Source: Flagellimonas maritima (GTDB lineage: Bacteria; Bacteroidota; Bacteroidia; Flavobacteriales; Flavobacteriaceae). From it: a DNA stretch of 64,000 nucleotides. Within the stretch, counting starts at the first letter, position 1. Every line of letters starts with the position of its first letter. Below the pieces are notes generated by a model that was given only the letters and a program-made list of their open reading frames with translations, did no database searches and was not told where the DNA came from. Both the position numbers and the translations under genes were made by a program. Location of the stretch: assembly GCF_003269425.1 (NCBI RefSeq), contig NZ_CP030104.1, positions 2,351,501-2,415,500 on the forward strand, written 5' to 3'. Positions 24,822-34,004 of the stretch are shown one piece after another.

Positions 24822-24918
24822 AATAGCAACATAAACCGATTTCCATAAAACATGGAATCTCAAGAGTAGAGACTTTTAAAAGAAACTTTAGAACAGTCAA
24901 AATTAAATTAAGATTTAA

Positions 24919-25500
24919 ATGGATTTGACCCAAGGAACAGCACAGCAAAAAAATAGTCGGGCAAAAAAAATGATGCTTTGGTTCGGTATCATAAGCCTTA
25001 TTATGGGTTTTGCAGGTTGGACGAGTGCTTACATTGTGAGCAGTAAACGTGATGACTGGATCAGCGATCTAGAACTTCCACAAGCCTTTTTTATAAGCAC
25101 TGCCATAATCATATTCAGTAGTATTACCTATATATTGGCAAAAGAGTCCGTTAAGAAAAACAATCAGAAATTGGGCACTATATTTTTATTGGCTACGCTG
25201 GCCTTGGGCATCTCGTTTATCATACTGCAATTCAACGGATTCTCACAAATGCTTGAGAACCGATATTATTTTACAGGTCCAACGAGTAGCATTAAAATGT
25301 CCTACGTTTTTTTAATTGCAGCGGTACACATAGTTCATGTAGTGGCAGGATTGATATCACTATTGGTGGTTTTGGTTCAGCAGCTAAGAGGAAAATATCT
25401 TCCCAACAATTTATTGGGACTTGAATTGGGAGCCACATTCTGGCATTTTTTGGATTTTCTTTGGGTGTATCTAATACTATTTATGTATTTCGTAAAATAA
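24919..25500 (+). CDS. cytochrome c oxidase subunit III (short form)
   Basis: A 193-residue integral membrane protein of the heme-copper oxidase subunit III family, with five predicted helices (GWTSAYIVSSKRDDW, HIVHVVAGLISLLVVLV, FWHFLDFLWVYLILFMYFV). It is a structural subunit of the inner-membrane oxidase. It is shorter than the second subunit III gene downstream (25755); such pairs are usual in flavobacterial oxidase loci. It lies 97 bases after cyoE. Confidence 0.93.
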   Translation: MDLTQGTAQQKNSRAKKMMLWFGIISLIMGFAGWTSAYIVSSKRDDWISDLELPQAFFISTAIIIFSSITYILAKESVKKNNQKLGTIFLLATLALGISFIILQFNGFSQMLENRYYFTGPTSSIKMSYVFLIAAVHIVHVVAGLISLLVVLVQQLRGKYLPNNLLGLELGATFWHFLDFLWVYLILFMYFVK

Positions 25501-25754
25501 TTATTGGATGAATTGGTTTTCATTTAACTTTATCTTTGAACTCATTTAAATTTTTTCAATTAGCTGGAAAATTGTCCTTTTTCGCCCACTTTTCGTCTTT
25601 TTATCCTTCCGTAGCCCTGCTATGCAATTCAAAAAAGTCATCGATCAAGCAAAAAATTACTGATTTTCGCTTTAATCCAAAAAGTTTAAATGAGTTCTTT
25701 ATGAATACATCAAAAGATGTAAATTTGTGAAAGTTTTATTAATACGACCTTTTT
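25501..25754 (+). promoter_or_regulatory. spacer with candidate internal promoters
   Basis: A 254-base spacer inside the oxidase cluster. It contains TATCTTTG at 25531-25538 with TTG 15 bases upstream, and TAAATTTG at 25720-25727, 27 bases before the next ATG but without a clear -33 TTG. The length and these elements suggest separate initiation for the downstream genes. No gene was seen. Confidence 0.45.
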
Positions 25755-26729
25755 ATGGATACAACGGTTACTACCGGTACAGAAGATAGCGTTTGGGGAG
25801 GCGGAAACCGCCCACTTGGAGCTAGCTATGGAAAATTAATGATGTGGTTTTTTATTGTCTCGGATGCTTTGACATTCTCTGGGTTTTTGGTCTCTTACGG
25901 CTTTTCCAGATTTAAGTTTATAGAGACATGGCCCATTGCCGATGAGGTATTTACACACGTGCCATTTTTTCATGGGAATTATCCAATGTACTATGTAGCC
26001 TTTATGACCTTTATTTTGATCATGTCATCGGTTACCATGGTTTTGGCCGTGGACGCAGGACACAAAATGATGCAAAAGAAAGTTATCTTTTATATGTTCC
26101 TGACCATAATAGGAGGAGCCATTTTTGTGGGCTCACAAGCTTGGGAATGGGCAACCTTCATCAAAGGGGATTACGGAGCACTGGAAACAAAAGGAGGTAG
26201 GATTCTTCAGTTTGTTGATGCTGAAACAGGAAAACGTGCTGCACTTGCAGATTTTTCAAGGACTATTCCCGATGAACGTGTTGAGCATGAAAAAAAGAAT
26301 GGAATCTGGTATTATGAAGGAAAAACATTACCTAGCTATTCCTTGAACGAGGTCGTACAAGGATTTAAGGCCACACCAAATATTTTAATAAGAACAGAGA
26401 CCATTAACGAAGAGGGTGAGAAAACTGTACTGAACCGTCAAGAATCCTTGGCAAAGCTCAAAGATGCAAGTTTAGTGGTGGAAGGAGCGAATCTTGTCCG
26501 TAATGAGTACGGAAGCAGATTGTTTGCCGACTTTTTCTTTTTTATTACAGGTTTCCACGGGTTCCACGTATTTTCCGGTGTCGTAATCAATGTAATCATC
26601 TTTTTTAATGTGATTATCGGTACCTACGAACGTAGAAAGCACTATGAAATGGTCGAGAAGGTCGGATTGTACTGGCACTTTGTTGATTTGGTATGGGTAT
26701 TTGTATTCACATTTTTCTATTTAGTATAA
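25755..26729 (+). CDS. cytochrome c oxidase subunit III (long form)
   Basis: A 324-residue subunit III protein. Membrane helices occupy residues 20-140 (MMWFFIVSDALTFSGFLVSY) and the C-terminus (GFHGFHVFSGVVINVIIFF, then YWHFVDLVWVFVFTFFYLV). A soluble insertion of about 100 residues (about 140-245, charged, with VNEEGEK-type sequence) interrupts the helices, which is normal for the long form in Bacteroidota. It pairs with the short subunit III upstream. It is part of a caa3/aa3-type oxidase whose subunits I and II are not in this window. Confidence 0.94.
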   Translation: MDTTVTTGTEDSVWGGGNRPLGASYGKLMMWFFIVSDALTFSGFLVSYGFSRFKFIETWPIADEVFTHVPFFHGNYPMYYVAFMTFILIMSSVTMVLAVDAGHKMMQKKVIFYMFLTIIGGAIFVGSQAWEWATFIKGDYGALETKGGRILQFVDAETGKRAALADFSRTIPDERVEHEKKNGIWYYEGKTLPSYSLNEVVQGFKATPNILIRTETINEEGEKTVLNRQESLAKLKDASLVVEGANLVRNEYGSRLFADFFFFITGFHGFHVFSGVVINVIIFFNVIIGTYERRKHYEMVEKVGLYWHFVDLVWVFVFTFFYLV

Positions 26730-26785
26730 TTTGATTTTTAATTTCCTGCGAGGAACGGTCGGAAATCCAAAAAAGTAAGCATATT

Positions 26786-27169
26786 ATGGCACACGAGCAT
26801 AAACTGGAAATTTTTAGAGGGTTATTGAAATTTAAATCCAATGTCCAGAAAATCTGGGGAGTATTGATTTTTCTTACCATTGTCACGGCGGTAGAAGTAG
26901 CTCTTGGTATTACAAAACCCGAGTTCTTGGTAAAGACCTACTTTTTGGGAATGAAATTATTGAACTGGATCTTTATAATTCTAACGCTGGTCAAGGCATA
27001 CTACATTGCTTGGGATTTTATGCATTTGCGCGATGAGAAAAGTTCACTGCGCAGAGCAATTGTTTGGACACCCATTTTTTTGGTCAGTTATTTGATATTT
27101 ATTTTGCTTTTTGAAGCTGATTATATTTATAATGTATTTAAGGACGGTTTCTTGGCCTGGGACTTCTAA
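26786..27169 (+). CDS. cytochrome c oxidase subunit IV family protein
   Basis: A 127-residue protein with three membrane helices, of the prokaryotic cytochrome C oxidase subunit IV (caa3/COX4_pro) type. Helix 1 is VLIFLTIVTAVEVALGI, helix 2 includes LNWIFIILTLVKAYYIAWDF and a conserved MHLRDE turn, helix 3 is FLVSYLIFILLF. It is the last gene before a terminator and completes the structural subunits of the oxidase encoded here. Confidence 0.93.
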   Translation: MAHEHKLEIFRGLLKFKSNVQKIWGVLIFLTIVTAVEVALGITKPEFLVKTYFLGMKLLNWIFIILTLVKAYYIAWDFMHLRDEKSSLRRAIVWTPIFLVSYLIFILLFEADYIYNVFKDGFLAWDF

Positions 27170-27186
27170 GAAAGTATTAACATAGA

Positions 27187-27222
27187 AAAAAGACGGTTTG
27201 ATAACCGTCTTTTTTATTTTTG
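27187..27222 (+). terminator. terminator after subunit IV, overlapping a -7 element
   Basis: Stem AGACGGTT / AACCGTCT with a TGAT loop, flanked by an A-run and a T-run. The T-run continues into TATTTTTG (27215-27222), which matches the TAnnTTTG promoter element for the next gene 17 bases downstream. Confidence 0.85.
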
Positions 27223-27238
27223 CATTAGTAAGATTAAA

Positions 27239-27871
27239 ATGAAAAAAACTTTTGTTCTCGTTGTTTTGTTCATTTTCCCATTGGTGGCCTACTTATTCTT
27301 TGCCTCTGGGGTAAATAACTTTGGAAAACTACCTATTCTAACAGAAAATATCCCAGATTTAAAAGGCTTGAATAAAAAGGTAAGCCTTCAAGGAAAAATT
27401 ACCATTCTAGGTTTTTTGGGTGATGACATAGCACGTGTAAAAGGAAATGCTTTTAACCTCAACCAAAAAATCTATAAGCGATTCAATGAATTTAATGATT
27501 TCCAAATGGTGATGATCGTGCCTAAAGGAAATGAAGATGAGATACAAACCCTAAAACAAGAATTGGGTGAGCTTTCAAGTGTTGAAAAATGGAATTTTGT
27601 GTTTGGCAACCACTCAGAAATAGAGAAACTCTTCAGCGAGCTCAATGTCAATATGAAGTTGGACAAAAACCTTGGCACTCCCTATGTTTTTATTGTTGAT
27701 AAAGATCGAAATCTAAGAGGTAGAAAAGACGATGAGGACGAAGGAGTCAAATATGGTTTTAATACAACCTCAGTAGCAGAACTGAACAATAAAATGGAAG
27801 ACGATGTAAAAATAATTCTTGCAGAATATCGTCTCGCCTTAAAGAAAAATAATGCCGACAGGAGCAAATAG
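27239..27871 (+). CDS. cysteine-free SCO/thioredoxin-like membrane-anchored protein
   Basis: A 210-residue protein with an N-terminal membrane anchor (residues 4-24) and a periplasmic domain with a thioredoxin-like strand order (GKITILGFLGDD, FQMVMIVPKG, TPYVFIVDKDRNLRGRKDDE). It has no cysteine at all, so it lacks the copper or redox motif of SCO proteins. It overlaps the true SCO gene by 20 bases, which suggests a structural or chaperone partner role in oxidase assembly; this is inference. Similar non-catalytic proteins occur in flavobacterial oxidase loci. Confidence 0.8.
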   Translation: MKKTFVLVVLFIFPLVAYLFFASGVNNFGKLPILTENIPDLKGLNKKVSLQGKITILGFLGDDIARVKGNAFNLNQKIYKRFNEFNDFQMVMIVPKGNEDEIQTLKQELGELSSVEKWNFVFGNHSEIEKLFSELNVNMKLDKNLGTPYVFIVDKDRNLRGRKDDEDEGVKYGFNTTSVAELNNKMEDDVKIILAEYRLALKKNNADRSK

Positions 27872-28598
27872 CAAAAAGAAATATACCTACGTTTGGGTGT
27901 CAACGATTATTTTGGTTTTTGGGATTTTCGCTATATATGAAATCACAAAAAGGCTCAAAGATGGTTCCGTAGTAGAAAATGATAGGATGAGCGTTGGTTC
28001 GTTGCAGCGTGAACTAAGTTTCATAGTGGCCGATGGAAAAAAAAGAAAGGTTCCCGAGTTTTCCTTTTTAAATCAGGATAGTTTGCTCGTTTCTGACAAA
28101 GACTATTTGGGAAAAGTGTATATAGCTGAATTTTTCTTTACTACATGCCCTACCATTTGTCCAATTATGACCAAAAATTTGGTTGAACTTCAAAATACGT
28201 TCAAAGCGTACGATGAATTTGGAGTGGCATCATTTACCATCAACCCAAGGTACGATACCCCAATTGTTTTAAAAAAATATGCCGACCGTTATGGAATAAC
28301 CGATAAAGATTGGCATTTGCTGACAGGCAATCAAGACGAGATTTATAAATTGGCACAAGAAGGCTTTTATATTCTGGCAAATGAAGTGGAGGATGCTCCA
28401 GGTGGCTTTGAACACTCCGGTATGTTCGCCCTGGTGGATAAGGATGGTTACATTCGCTCCAGAACTGACGGAAACGGAAATCCGTTGATTTACTACAGAG
28501 GAACCATTACAGAGAAACAAGGTGTCAATAATGAAGGTGAAGCACAGCAGATTACTATGTTAAAGGAGGATATTAAAAAACTATTGAAGGAAAAATGA
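27852..28598 (+). CDS. SCO1/SenC-family copper chaperone
   Basis: A 248-residue, membrane-anchored periplasmic thioredoxin-fold protein that delivers copper to the CuA site of cytochrome oxidase. One N-terminal helix (about 14-30) is followed by the SCO domain, with the metal-binding CPTIC motif (Cys99, Cys103), the partner histidine in FEHSGMF (His188), the strand FTINPRYDTP and the LVDKDGYIRS turn. All metal ligands are present. It overlaps the upstream and downstream genes (ATGA with the DUF420 gene), so it is translationally coupled. Confidence 0.95.
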   Translation: MPTGANSKKKYTYVWVSTIILVFGIFAIYEITKRLKDGSVVENDRMSVGSLQRELSFIVADGKKRKVPEFSFLNQDSLLVSDKDYLGKVYIAEFFFTTCPTICPIMTKNLVELQNTFKAYDEFGVASFTINPRYDTPIVLKKYADRYGITDKDWHLLTGNQDEIYKLAQEGFYILANEVEDAPGGFEHSGMFALVDKDGYIRSRTDGNGNPLIYYRGTITEKQGVNNEGEAQQITMLKEDIKKLLKEK

Positions 28599-29131
28599 TT
28601 AATGAAGTTTCATTAAGGGAAAAACGTTTTAATAAATGGATTACTGTAATATCAATCGTAATTCCATTGGTAGTTGCATTGTTGTTTGGATATAAAATCC
28701 CCAATGCGAAACCACTATCATTTTTACCGCCCATTTATGCCAGCATTAATGGGTTGACGGCAATTTTATTGATCACGGCCGTGATAGCTATAAAAAATGG
28801 CAAAAAAAATATCCATCAAAAATTGATGACCACTTGCATAGGCCTTTCTTTATTATTTCTTGTAATGTATGTTGCATACCACATGACCTCTGAAAGTACA
28901 CAATATGGCGGTGAGGGCATTATCAGATATATCTATTTTTTTATATTGATTTCCCATATCATACTTTCCATTGCGGTAATACCCTTGGTGTTGAGGACTT
29001 ATGCCAAAGCATACCTGAACGATTTTTCAGCACATAGAAAATGGGCTAAATATACTTTTCCAATTTGGCTATACGTTGCCATTACCGGTGTAGTGGTTTA
29101 TTTGATGATTTCACCATACTATGCTCACTAA
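28595..29131 (+). CDS. DUF420 membrane protein (CtaM-like)
   Basis: A 178-residue protein with about five membrane helices of the DUF420 family. Histidines at helix edges (NIHQKLM, YVAYH, ISHIILS) fit the conserved pattern. Firmicute relatives (CtaM) are needed for activity of certain heme-copper oxidases, and the position here directly after SCO supports an oxidase assembly role. It starts within the SCO stop region (ATGA overlap) and overlaps the next gene by 11 bases. Confidence 0.9.
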   Translation: MINEVSLREKRFNKWITVISIVIPLVVALLFGYKIPNAKPLSFLPPIYASINGLTAILLITAVIAIKNGKKNIHQKLMTTCIGLSLLFLVMYVAYHMTSESTQYGGEGIIRYIYFFILISHIILSIAVIPLVLRTYAKAYLNDFSAHRKWAKYTFPIWLYVAITGVVVYLMISPYYAH

Positions 29132-29408
29132 CAAATTAAATACTATAATTTCTTTAATTCGATATAGAAATCTTTCGGAAAAAATATCACGAAAGAAAGT
29201 GTGGATGCTGTTTCTCTTTCTCTTTATCTTTTTAATTTTCCCGCAAGTTTCAGAAGCCCAATGCGCCATGTGCAGGGCGGTAGTGGAAAGTGAGGCCGAT
29301 GGAAAAACTGCGGAGGGCATAAACAATGGTATTGTGTACCTAATGGCAATTCCGTATATTTTGGTTGCGGGATTGTTTTTTTTCATCTATAGAAAGATGC
29401 GTAATTAA
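29121..29408 (+). CDS. small CxxC membrane protein of the oxidase cluster
   Basis: A 95-residue protein with a first hydrophobic segment (about residues 29-46), then SEAQCAMCRAVVESEADGKT with a CxxC pair, and a C-terminal helix (IPYILVAGLFFFIYRKM). The first segment may act as a signal, leaving the cysteines in the periplasm. The function is unknown. Small CAMCR-type proteins occur at this place in flavobacterial oxidase clusters, so a metal or redox assembly role is possible. It overlaps the DUF420 gene, which fixes it in the operon. Confidence 0.75.
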   Translation: MLTNKLNTIISLIRYRNLSEKISRKKVWMLFLFLFIFLIFPQVSEAQCAMCRAVVESEADGKTAEGINNGIVYLMAIPYILVAGLFFFIYRKMRN

Positions 29409-29523
29409 GTCTTCATTATAATTTTAACATTTTTTTCGACGCCAAAGTGTAACAATATGATGTGGTCTAAGTCATATATAGGTACGCACAAGCGTATTCA
29501 TCAATCACCAAACACTAACCACT

Positions 29524-30768
29524 ATGTTCGACATTGAAAGGTGGCAAGAGATATTTGACACCATCCGTAAGAACAAACTTCGCACTTTTCTTACTGGTCT
29601 ATCTGTGGCCTCAGGTATTTTTATTTTAGTAATTCTATTGGGTTTTGGGCAAGGAATGCAGAATGGTATTGAACGTGAGTTCAAGCAAGATGCATCTACA
29701 AGTGTTTGGGCATGGCCAGGAGTTACTTCCAAGGAATATAAGGGGCTCAACCCAGGTAGAAGGATTCAATTCGTGAACAAAAATTTTGAAACTGCTTCAT
29801 CCATGTTTCAAGATGCCATTGAATATGAATCACCTAGAATATTCGTTCGTGATATCACGGTAAATTATGGAAAAGAAGCCCTGGTGTACGGAGTTCAAGG
29901 AGTTGCATCGGATTTTCAGTTTATCGAAAATACTTCCATGAGGGAAGGTCGCTTTCTAAATTACCAAGATGAGGTTTCAACAGGTAAGGTAGCCGTTATC
30001 GGTAATAAAATCAAAAAAGATGTTTTTGCAGATGTTGAATCACCTGTTGGTGAGTTCATCAAGATTTCGGGAATTCCATTTAAGATAGTTGGAGTGTTTG
30101 GAGAAATGGAGGAAAGGGAAGAAGAACGAATATATATACCAATCACAACGGCGCAAAGGGTTTTTAATGGAGGTGATAGGGTGAACAATATGTCCTTTAC
30201 TTTGCCTCCTGCGGAGAATTTTGAGCAGGCCGTAGCTCAAGCGGTCACCTTTAAGAATGACTTGAAAACATATTTGCAACAGGCCCATACGGTAGCGCCT
30301 GATGATAATGGTGCCATGGAGGTATGGAGCGCCATGGAAGAGGCTAAGCGTTATTACGGACTTACCAATAACATAAAACTTTTTTTCTGGTTTGTTGGTA
30401 TTTGTACCATAATTGCAGGAGTTGTGGGTGTAAGCAATATCATGCTGATTGTTGTTAAGGAGCGTACGCGCGAAATTGGTATTAGGAAAGCATTGGGAGC
30501 AAAACCTTGGTCCATTATTGCAATGATTCTTCATGAATCCATTTTTGTTACTGCAATCTCAGGTTTTGCAGGGCTGATTTTTAGTATGGCACTCTTGGAG
30601 GTTTTAGGACCCAATATTGAAATTGATTATGTGGTCAATCCTTCCGTGAATTTTAAAGTAGCCTTTTCTACTGTTTTGGTACTTATTTTTGCTGGAACAT
30701 TGGCAGGATTTGTGCCTGCGTGGCGCGCAGCAAAAGTACAGGTAATAGAATCATTGCGAGATGAATAA
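29524..30768 (+). CDS. MacB-type ABC transporter permease 1
   Basis: A 414-residue permease of the MacB/FtsX type. Order: amphipathic start (WQEIFDTIRKNKLRTFLTG), helix 1, a periplasmic MacB core domain (about 45-270), and three C-terminal helices with the coupling motif VVKERTREIGIRKALGAKPW. It is the first gene of an eight-gene export operon. It pairs by sequence with the third permease (33994), which shares the KNKLRTFLTG start, rather than with its direct neighbour. Confidence 0.95.
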   Translation: MFDIERWQEIFDTIRKNKLRTFLTGLSVASGIFILVILLGFGQGMQNGIEREFKQDASTSVWAWPGVTSKEYKGLNPGRRIQFVNKNFETASSMFQDAIEYESPRIFVRDITVNYGKEALVYGVQGVASDFQFIENTSMREGRFLNYQDEVSTGKVAVIGNKIKKDVFADVESPVGEFIKISGIPFKIVGVFGEMEEREEERIYIPITTAQRVFNGGDRVNNMSFTLPPAENFEQAVAQAVTFKNDLKTYLQQAHTVAPDDNGAMEVWSAMEEAKRYYGLTNNIKLFFWFVGICTIIAGVVGVSNIMLIVVKERTREIGIRKALGAKPWSIIAMILHESIFVTAISGFAGLIFSMALLEVLGPNIEIDYVVNPSVNFKVAFSTVLVLIFAGTLAGFVPAWRAAKVQVIESLRDE

Positions 30769-30797
30769 TCATAATCCATTATCAAAATAAACCATAC

Positions 30798-32057
30798 ATG
30801 TTCACAAAAGATAGATGGAGGGAAATTTTGGAAGTGCTTACAAGCAATGTATGGCGTACCATATTTACAGCTTTTGGAGTGTGTTGGGGTATTTTTATCC
30901 TAATTGTGTTACTGGCTGCAGGTAAAGGTCTTGAGAATGGAATCAAACAAGATTTTGGGGATATCGCCACCAACACCATGTTCATGTGGACACGGAGCAC
31001 TACAAAAGCTTATGAAGGATTGCCTATGGGCAGAAGCTTTGAATTTAAAATAAGTGATGTATCGGCAATACATGACAATATTCCAAACATGAGATTTGTT
31101 TCACCAAGAAATAGACTTAGCGGTTTTAGAGGCGGTAATAATGTAATAAGGGGAATAAGGACAGGGGCTTATAATGTATATGGAGATTACCCCGAGATTA
31201 TAAACCAAGACCCAATGACGGTAACTTCTGGAAGGTTCATCAACCACAACGATATCCGCGAAAAGCGAAAAGTGGCAATAATCGGTCAAGGCGTTAAGAC
31301 AGATCTTTATGAAAAGGACGAAAATGTTCTTGGAACTTATATCAAAATTCAGGGAGTCAATTTTTTAGTGGTGGGTACCTACAAGAAAAACAGCAATGAT
31401 GGCGATGGTGAAGAAGCTCAAAAAGAGATTTTTGTTCCTTTTACGTCTTTCTCCCAGGCGTTCAATAGGGGAGAAGAAGTAGGTTGGATGGCAATAACTG
31501 CAAATGACGGTAGTTCTATATCCCAATTAAAGGAAAATATAGTGAACGTAATGAAAGAAAGGCATAAAGTACATCCACAAGATAATCGTGCTATTGGTTA
31601 TTTTGACCTTTATGAACAATATAATAGAGTGGAGAGTCTTTTTGGAGCGCTAAAAGGTGTTGCCTATATCGTAGGAATCATGGTATTGCTTTCAGGTATT
31701 ATCGGAGTAAGTAATATTATGCTCATTGTTGTCAAGGAACGCACTAAAGAAATAGGAATTAGGAGGGCTTTGGGAGAACAACCGTGGTCCATAAAAAAAC
31801 AAATATTAATGGAATCCATCTTTCTGACGATTATTTCAGGGATGACGGGAATCATTTTTGGTTCATTGGTCATTTATGGAATCAACTCTTTGTTGGACAG
31901 TGTTGGTCCAGTGGATATGTTCATGAATCCGAGTGTAAGTATTGGGGTGGTCAGTGGCGCATTGCTCATATTGATGATTTCAGGACTTTTGGCAGGTTTC
32001 ATACCTGCACAAAGCGCCATTCGTGTAAGGCCCATTGAAGCATTAAGAACGGAATAA
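30798..32057 (+). CDS. MacB-type ABC transporter permease 2
   Basis: A 419-residue MacB/FtsX permease: one N-terminal helix (GVCWGIFILIVLLAAGKGLE), a periplasmic domain and three C-terminal helices with VVKERTKEIGIRRALGEQPW. It lies 29 bases after permease 1. It resembles the fourth permease (35230) in the periplasmic domain (STTKAYEGLPMGR here, STSMPHAGFKTGR there), which supports a duplicated permease pair. It probably forms a heterodimer with permease 1. Confidence 0.95.
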   Translation: MFTKDRWREILEVLTSNVWRTIFTAFGVCWGIFILIVLLAAGKGLENGIKQDFGDIATNTMFMWTRSTTKAYEGLPMGRSFEFKISDVSAIHDNIPNMRFVSPRNRLSGFRGGNNVIRGIRTGAYNVYGDYPEIINQDPMTVTSGRFINHNDIREKRKVAIIGQGVKTDLYEKDENVLGTYIKIQGVNFLVVGTYKKNSNDGDGEEAQKEIFVPFTSFSQAFNRGEEVGWMAITANDGSSISQLKENIVNVMKERHKVHPQDNRAIGYFDLYEQYNRVESLFGALKGVAYIVGIMVLLSGIIGVSNIMLIVVKERTKEIGIRRALGEQPWSIKKQILMESIFLTIISGMTGIIFGSLVIYGINSLLDSVGPVDMFMNPSVSIGVVSGALLILMISGLLAGFIPAQSAIRVRPIEALRTE

Positions 32058-32091
32058 ATCAAAATCAATCAAATTAATCCATAAGCACAAA

Positions 32092-33201
32092 ATGAAAAAG
32101 TCAGTTACAATTACCATCCTCTTACTCATCGTACTGGTATTTGGTGGTTCAATGTATTACCTATATCAGAAAAACTCAGAAGACCCTGTCGTTTACGAAA
32201 CAGAAAAACTTTCAAGACAGACCATAGTTAAAAAGGCGGTCGCCACCGGCAGCATCCTTCCTTTGGAAGAAGTGTTGATCAAACCCAATATTTCTGGGGT
32301 GATAGAGGAGATTTATATAGAAGGTGGGGACTATGTAAAATCCGGGGATTTATTGGCAAAAATCAAAGTGGTACCTAATCTTACAGCTCTAAATGATGCA
32401 AGAAATACCATAGAAGATGCCAAAATTACACTGAACGACCAAAAGCGAAATTATGAAAGACAGCTCACCTTATTTAGTAAAGGAGTCATTTCAAAGGCTG
32501 ATTTAGAACGTGCCGAGGTCACTTACGATCAGGCGAAACAAGCTTACAGTGCTGCAAATAAAAGGTTCGATATTGTAAACACGGGTACTACAAGCGGGTA
32601 TAGGAATGCAGCCAATAATTTAATTCGTTCCACGGTGAGCGGTATGGTGCTGGAAGTGCCCGTTGAAGTGGGCAATCAGGTTATAGAAAGTAATAATTTT
32701 AATGAAGGAACTACAATTGCGGCCATTGCCGATGTGGAAAAAATGATTTTTGAAGGAAAGGTGGATGAGTCTGAAGTTGGAAAAATAAAAGAAGACCTGC
32801 CATTGGAAATAACCGTTGGAGCCATTGAAGACAAGACTTTTGATGCCGTACTGGATTATATAGCACCGAAAGGTAAAGAGGAGAACGGAGCTATTCAATT
32901 TGAAATAAAGGGGACATTGAAAAAACAGGACACCGTTTTTATCCGTGCGGGACTGAGCGCCAATGCCTCTATCATACTGGCACGAGCAGATAGTGTTCTT
33001 GCACTAAAGGAAGCATTGGTTCAATTTGATGATGATACTAAAAAGCCATACGTCGAAGTTGAAACTTCGGAACAACAATTTGAGCGAAAGGACATTGAAC
33101 TTGGAATTAGCGATGGTATTTTTGTAGAGGTCAAATCAGGTATAGATCAAAAAGATAATATTAAAGTTTGGAATGCCATAGAAGAAGAAAACGCCAATTA
33201 A
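32092..33201 (+). CDS. periplasmic adaptor (HlyD/MacA family) 1
   Basis: A 369-residue membrane-fusion protein linking MacB-type permeases to a TolC-like outer-membrane channel. An N-terminal membrane anchor (about residues 5-24) is followed by a lipoyl-type half motif (GVIEEIYIEGGDYVKSGDLL), a helical hairpin (about 95-165) and the second lipoyl half (GMVLEVPVEVGNQVIES). Beta-barrel domains end in IELGISDGIFVEVKSGI. It is closely similar in order and motifs to the second adaptor (36520). Confidence 0.95.
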   Translation: MKKSVTITILLLIVLVFGGSMYYLYQKNSEDPVVYETEKLSRQTIVKKAVATGSILPLEEVLIKPNISGVIEEIYIEGGDYVKSGDLLAKIKVVPNLTALNDARNTIEDAKITLNDQKRNYERQLTLFSKGVISKADLERAEVTYDQAKQAYSAANKRFDIVNTGTTSGYRNAANNLIRSTVSGMVLEVPVEVGNQVIESNNFNEGTTIAAIADVEKMIFEGKVDESEVGKIKEDLPLEITVGAIEDKTFDAVLDYIAPKGKEENGAIQFEIKGTLKKQDTVFIRAGLSANASIILARADSVLALKEALVQFDDDTKKPYVEVETSEQQFERKDIELGISDGIFVEVKSGIDQKDNIKVWNAIEEENAN

Positions 33202-33299
33202 TTATTTAACAAAAAAAATCGCTTAATCTTGTAACAATTTAACAACTTGTAAGTCCTATTGGAGGAGTTAAAAGTTTCAGATAGCTAACAGTACCAATC

Positions 33300-34004
33300 A
33301 TGATAGAAATCAAAGATCTTCACAAGTCCTATAAAATGGGAAGTAATTCCCTTCACGTACTAAAGGGCATCAATTTTAAGGCAAAAGAAGGAGAACTAAT
33401 TGCGATAATGGGTTCTTCGGGATCTGGAAAATCTACTTTGCTCAATATCTTGGGGATGCTTGACGAAGCTGATTCTGGAGATTATACCTTGGATGGAGTC
33501 CCTATCAAAAATCTAAGTGAAACCAAAGCTGCACAGTATAGGAACAAGTTTTTGGGCTTTGTTTTCCAATCCTTTAATTTAATAAATTATAAAAGTGCCA
33601 TGGAGAATGTCGCTTTGCCGTTATATTATCAGCGTGTTGCACGCAAAGAAAGACAGGAAAAAGCACTTAAATATTTAGAGCGCGTCGGATTAAAGGAATG
33701 GGCTACGCATTTACCAAGTGAGTTGTCAGGCGGACAAAAACAACGTGTTGCCATTGCAAGGGCCATGGCAGCAGAGCCAAAAGTGCTTTTGGCAGATGAG
33801 CCAACAGGAGCTTTGGACAGCACAACATCATACGAGGTCATGGACTTGATCCAAAAAATTAATGATGAGGGCAATACAATATTGGTAGTGACCCATGAAG
33901 AAGATATCGCACATATGTGCAAAAGAATAGTGCACTTAAAAGATGGTGTAATTGTAGAGGATAAAGAAGTAAAACAGGTCAGAGCAGCCGCTTATGTTCA
34001 GTAG
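33300..34004 (+). CDS. ABC transporter ATP-binding protein (MacB/LolD type)
   Basis: A 234-residue ATPase, the only one in this operon. Walker A GSSGSGKST (38-46), Q-loop in FVFQSFNLI, signature LSGGQKQRVAIARA, Walker B VLLADEPTGALDS, switch His in VVTHEED. All catalytic residues are present. It overlaps the next permease by 11 bases. One ATPase with four permeases and two adaptors means that it must either energise both permease pairs or that one pair uses an ATPase encoded elsewhere. Confidence 0.97.
   Translation: MIEIKDLHKSYKMGSNSLHVLKGINFKAKEGELIAIMGSSGSGKSTLLNILGMLDEADSGDYTLDGVPIKNLSETKAAQYRNKFLGFVFQSFNLINYKSAMENVALPLYYQRVARKERQEKALKYLERVGLKEWATHLPSELSGGQKQRVAIARAMAAEPKVLLADEPTGALDSTTSYEVMDLIQKINDEGNTILVVTHEEDIAHMCKRIVHLKDGVIVEDKEVKQVRAAAYVQ

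Noticed and set aside
25536..25730. 64-residue frame in the oxidase spacer
   Set aside because: Starts with TTG inside a probable promoter element, Phe/Ser-rich without domain features; treated as non-coding.
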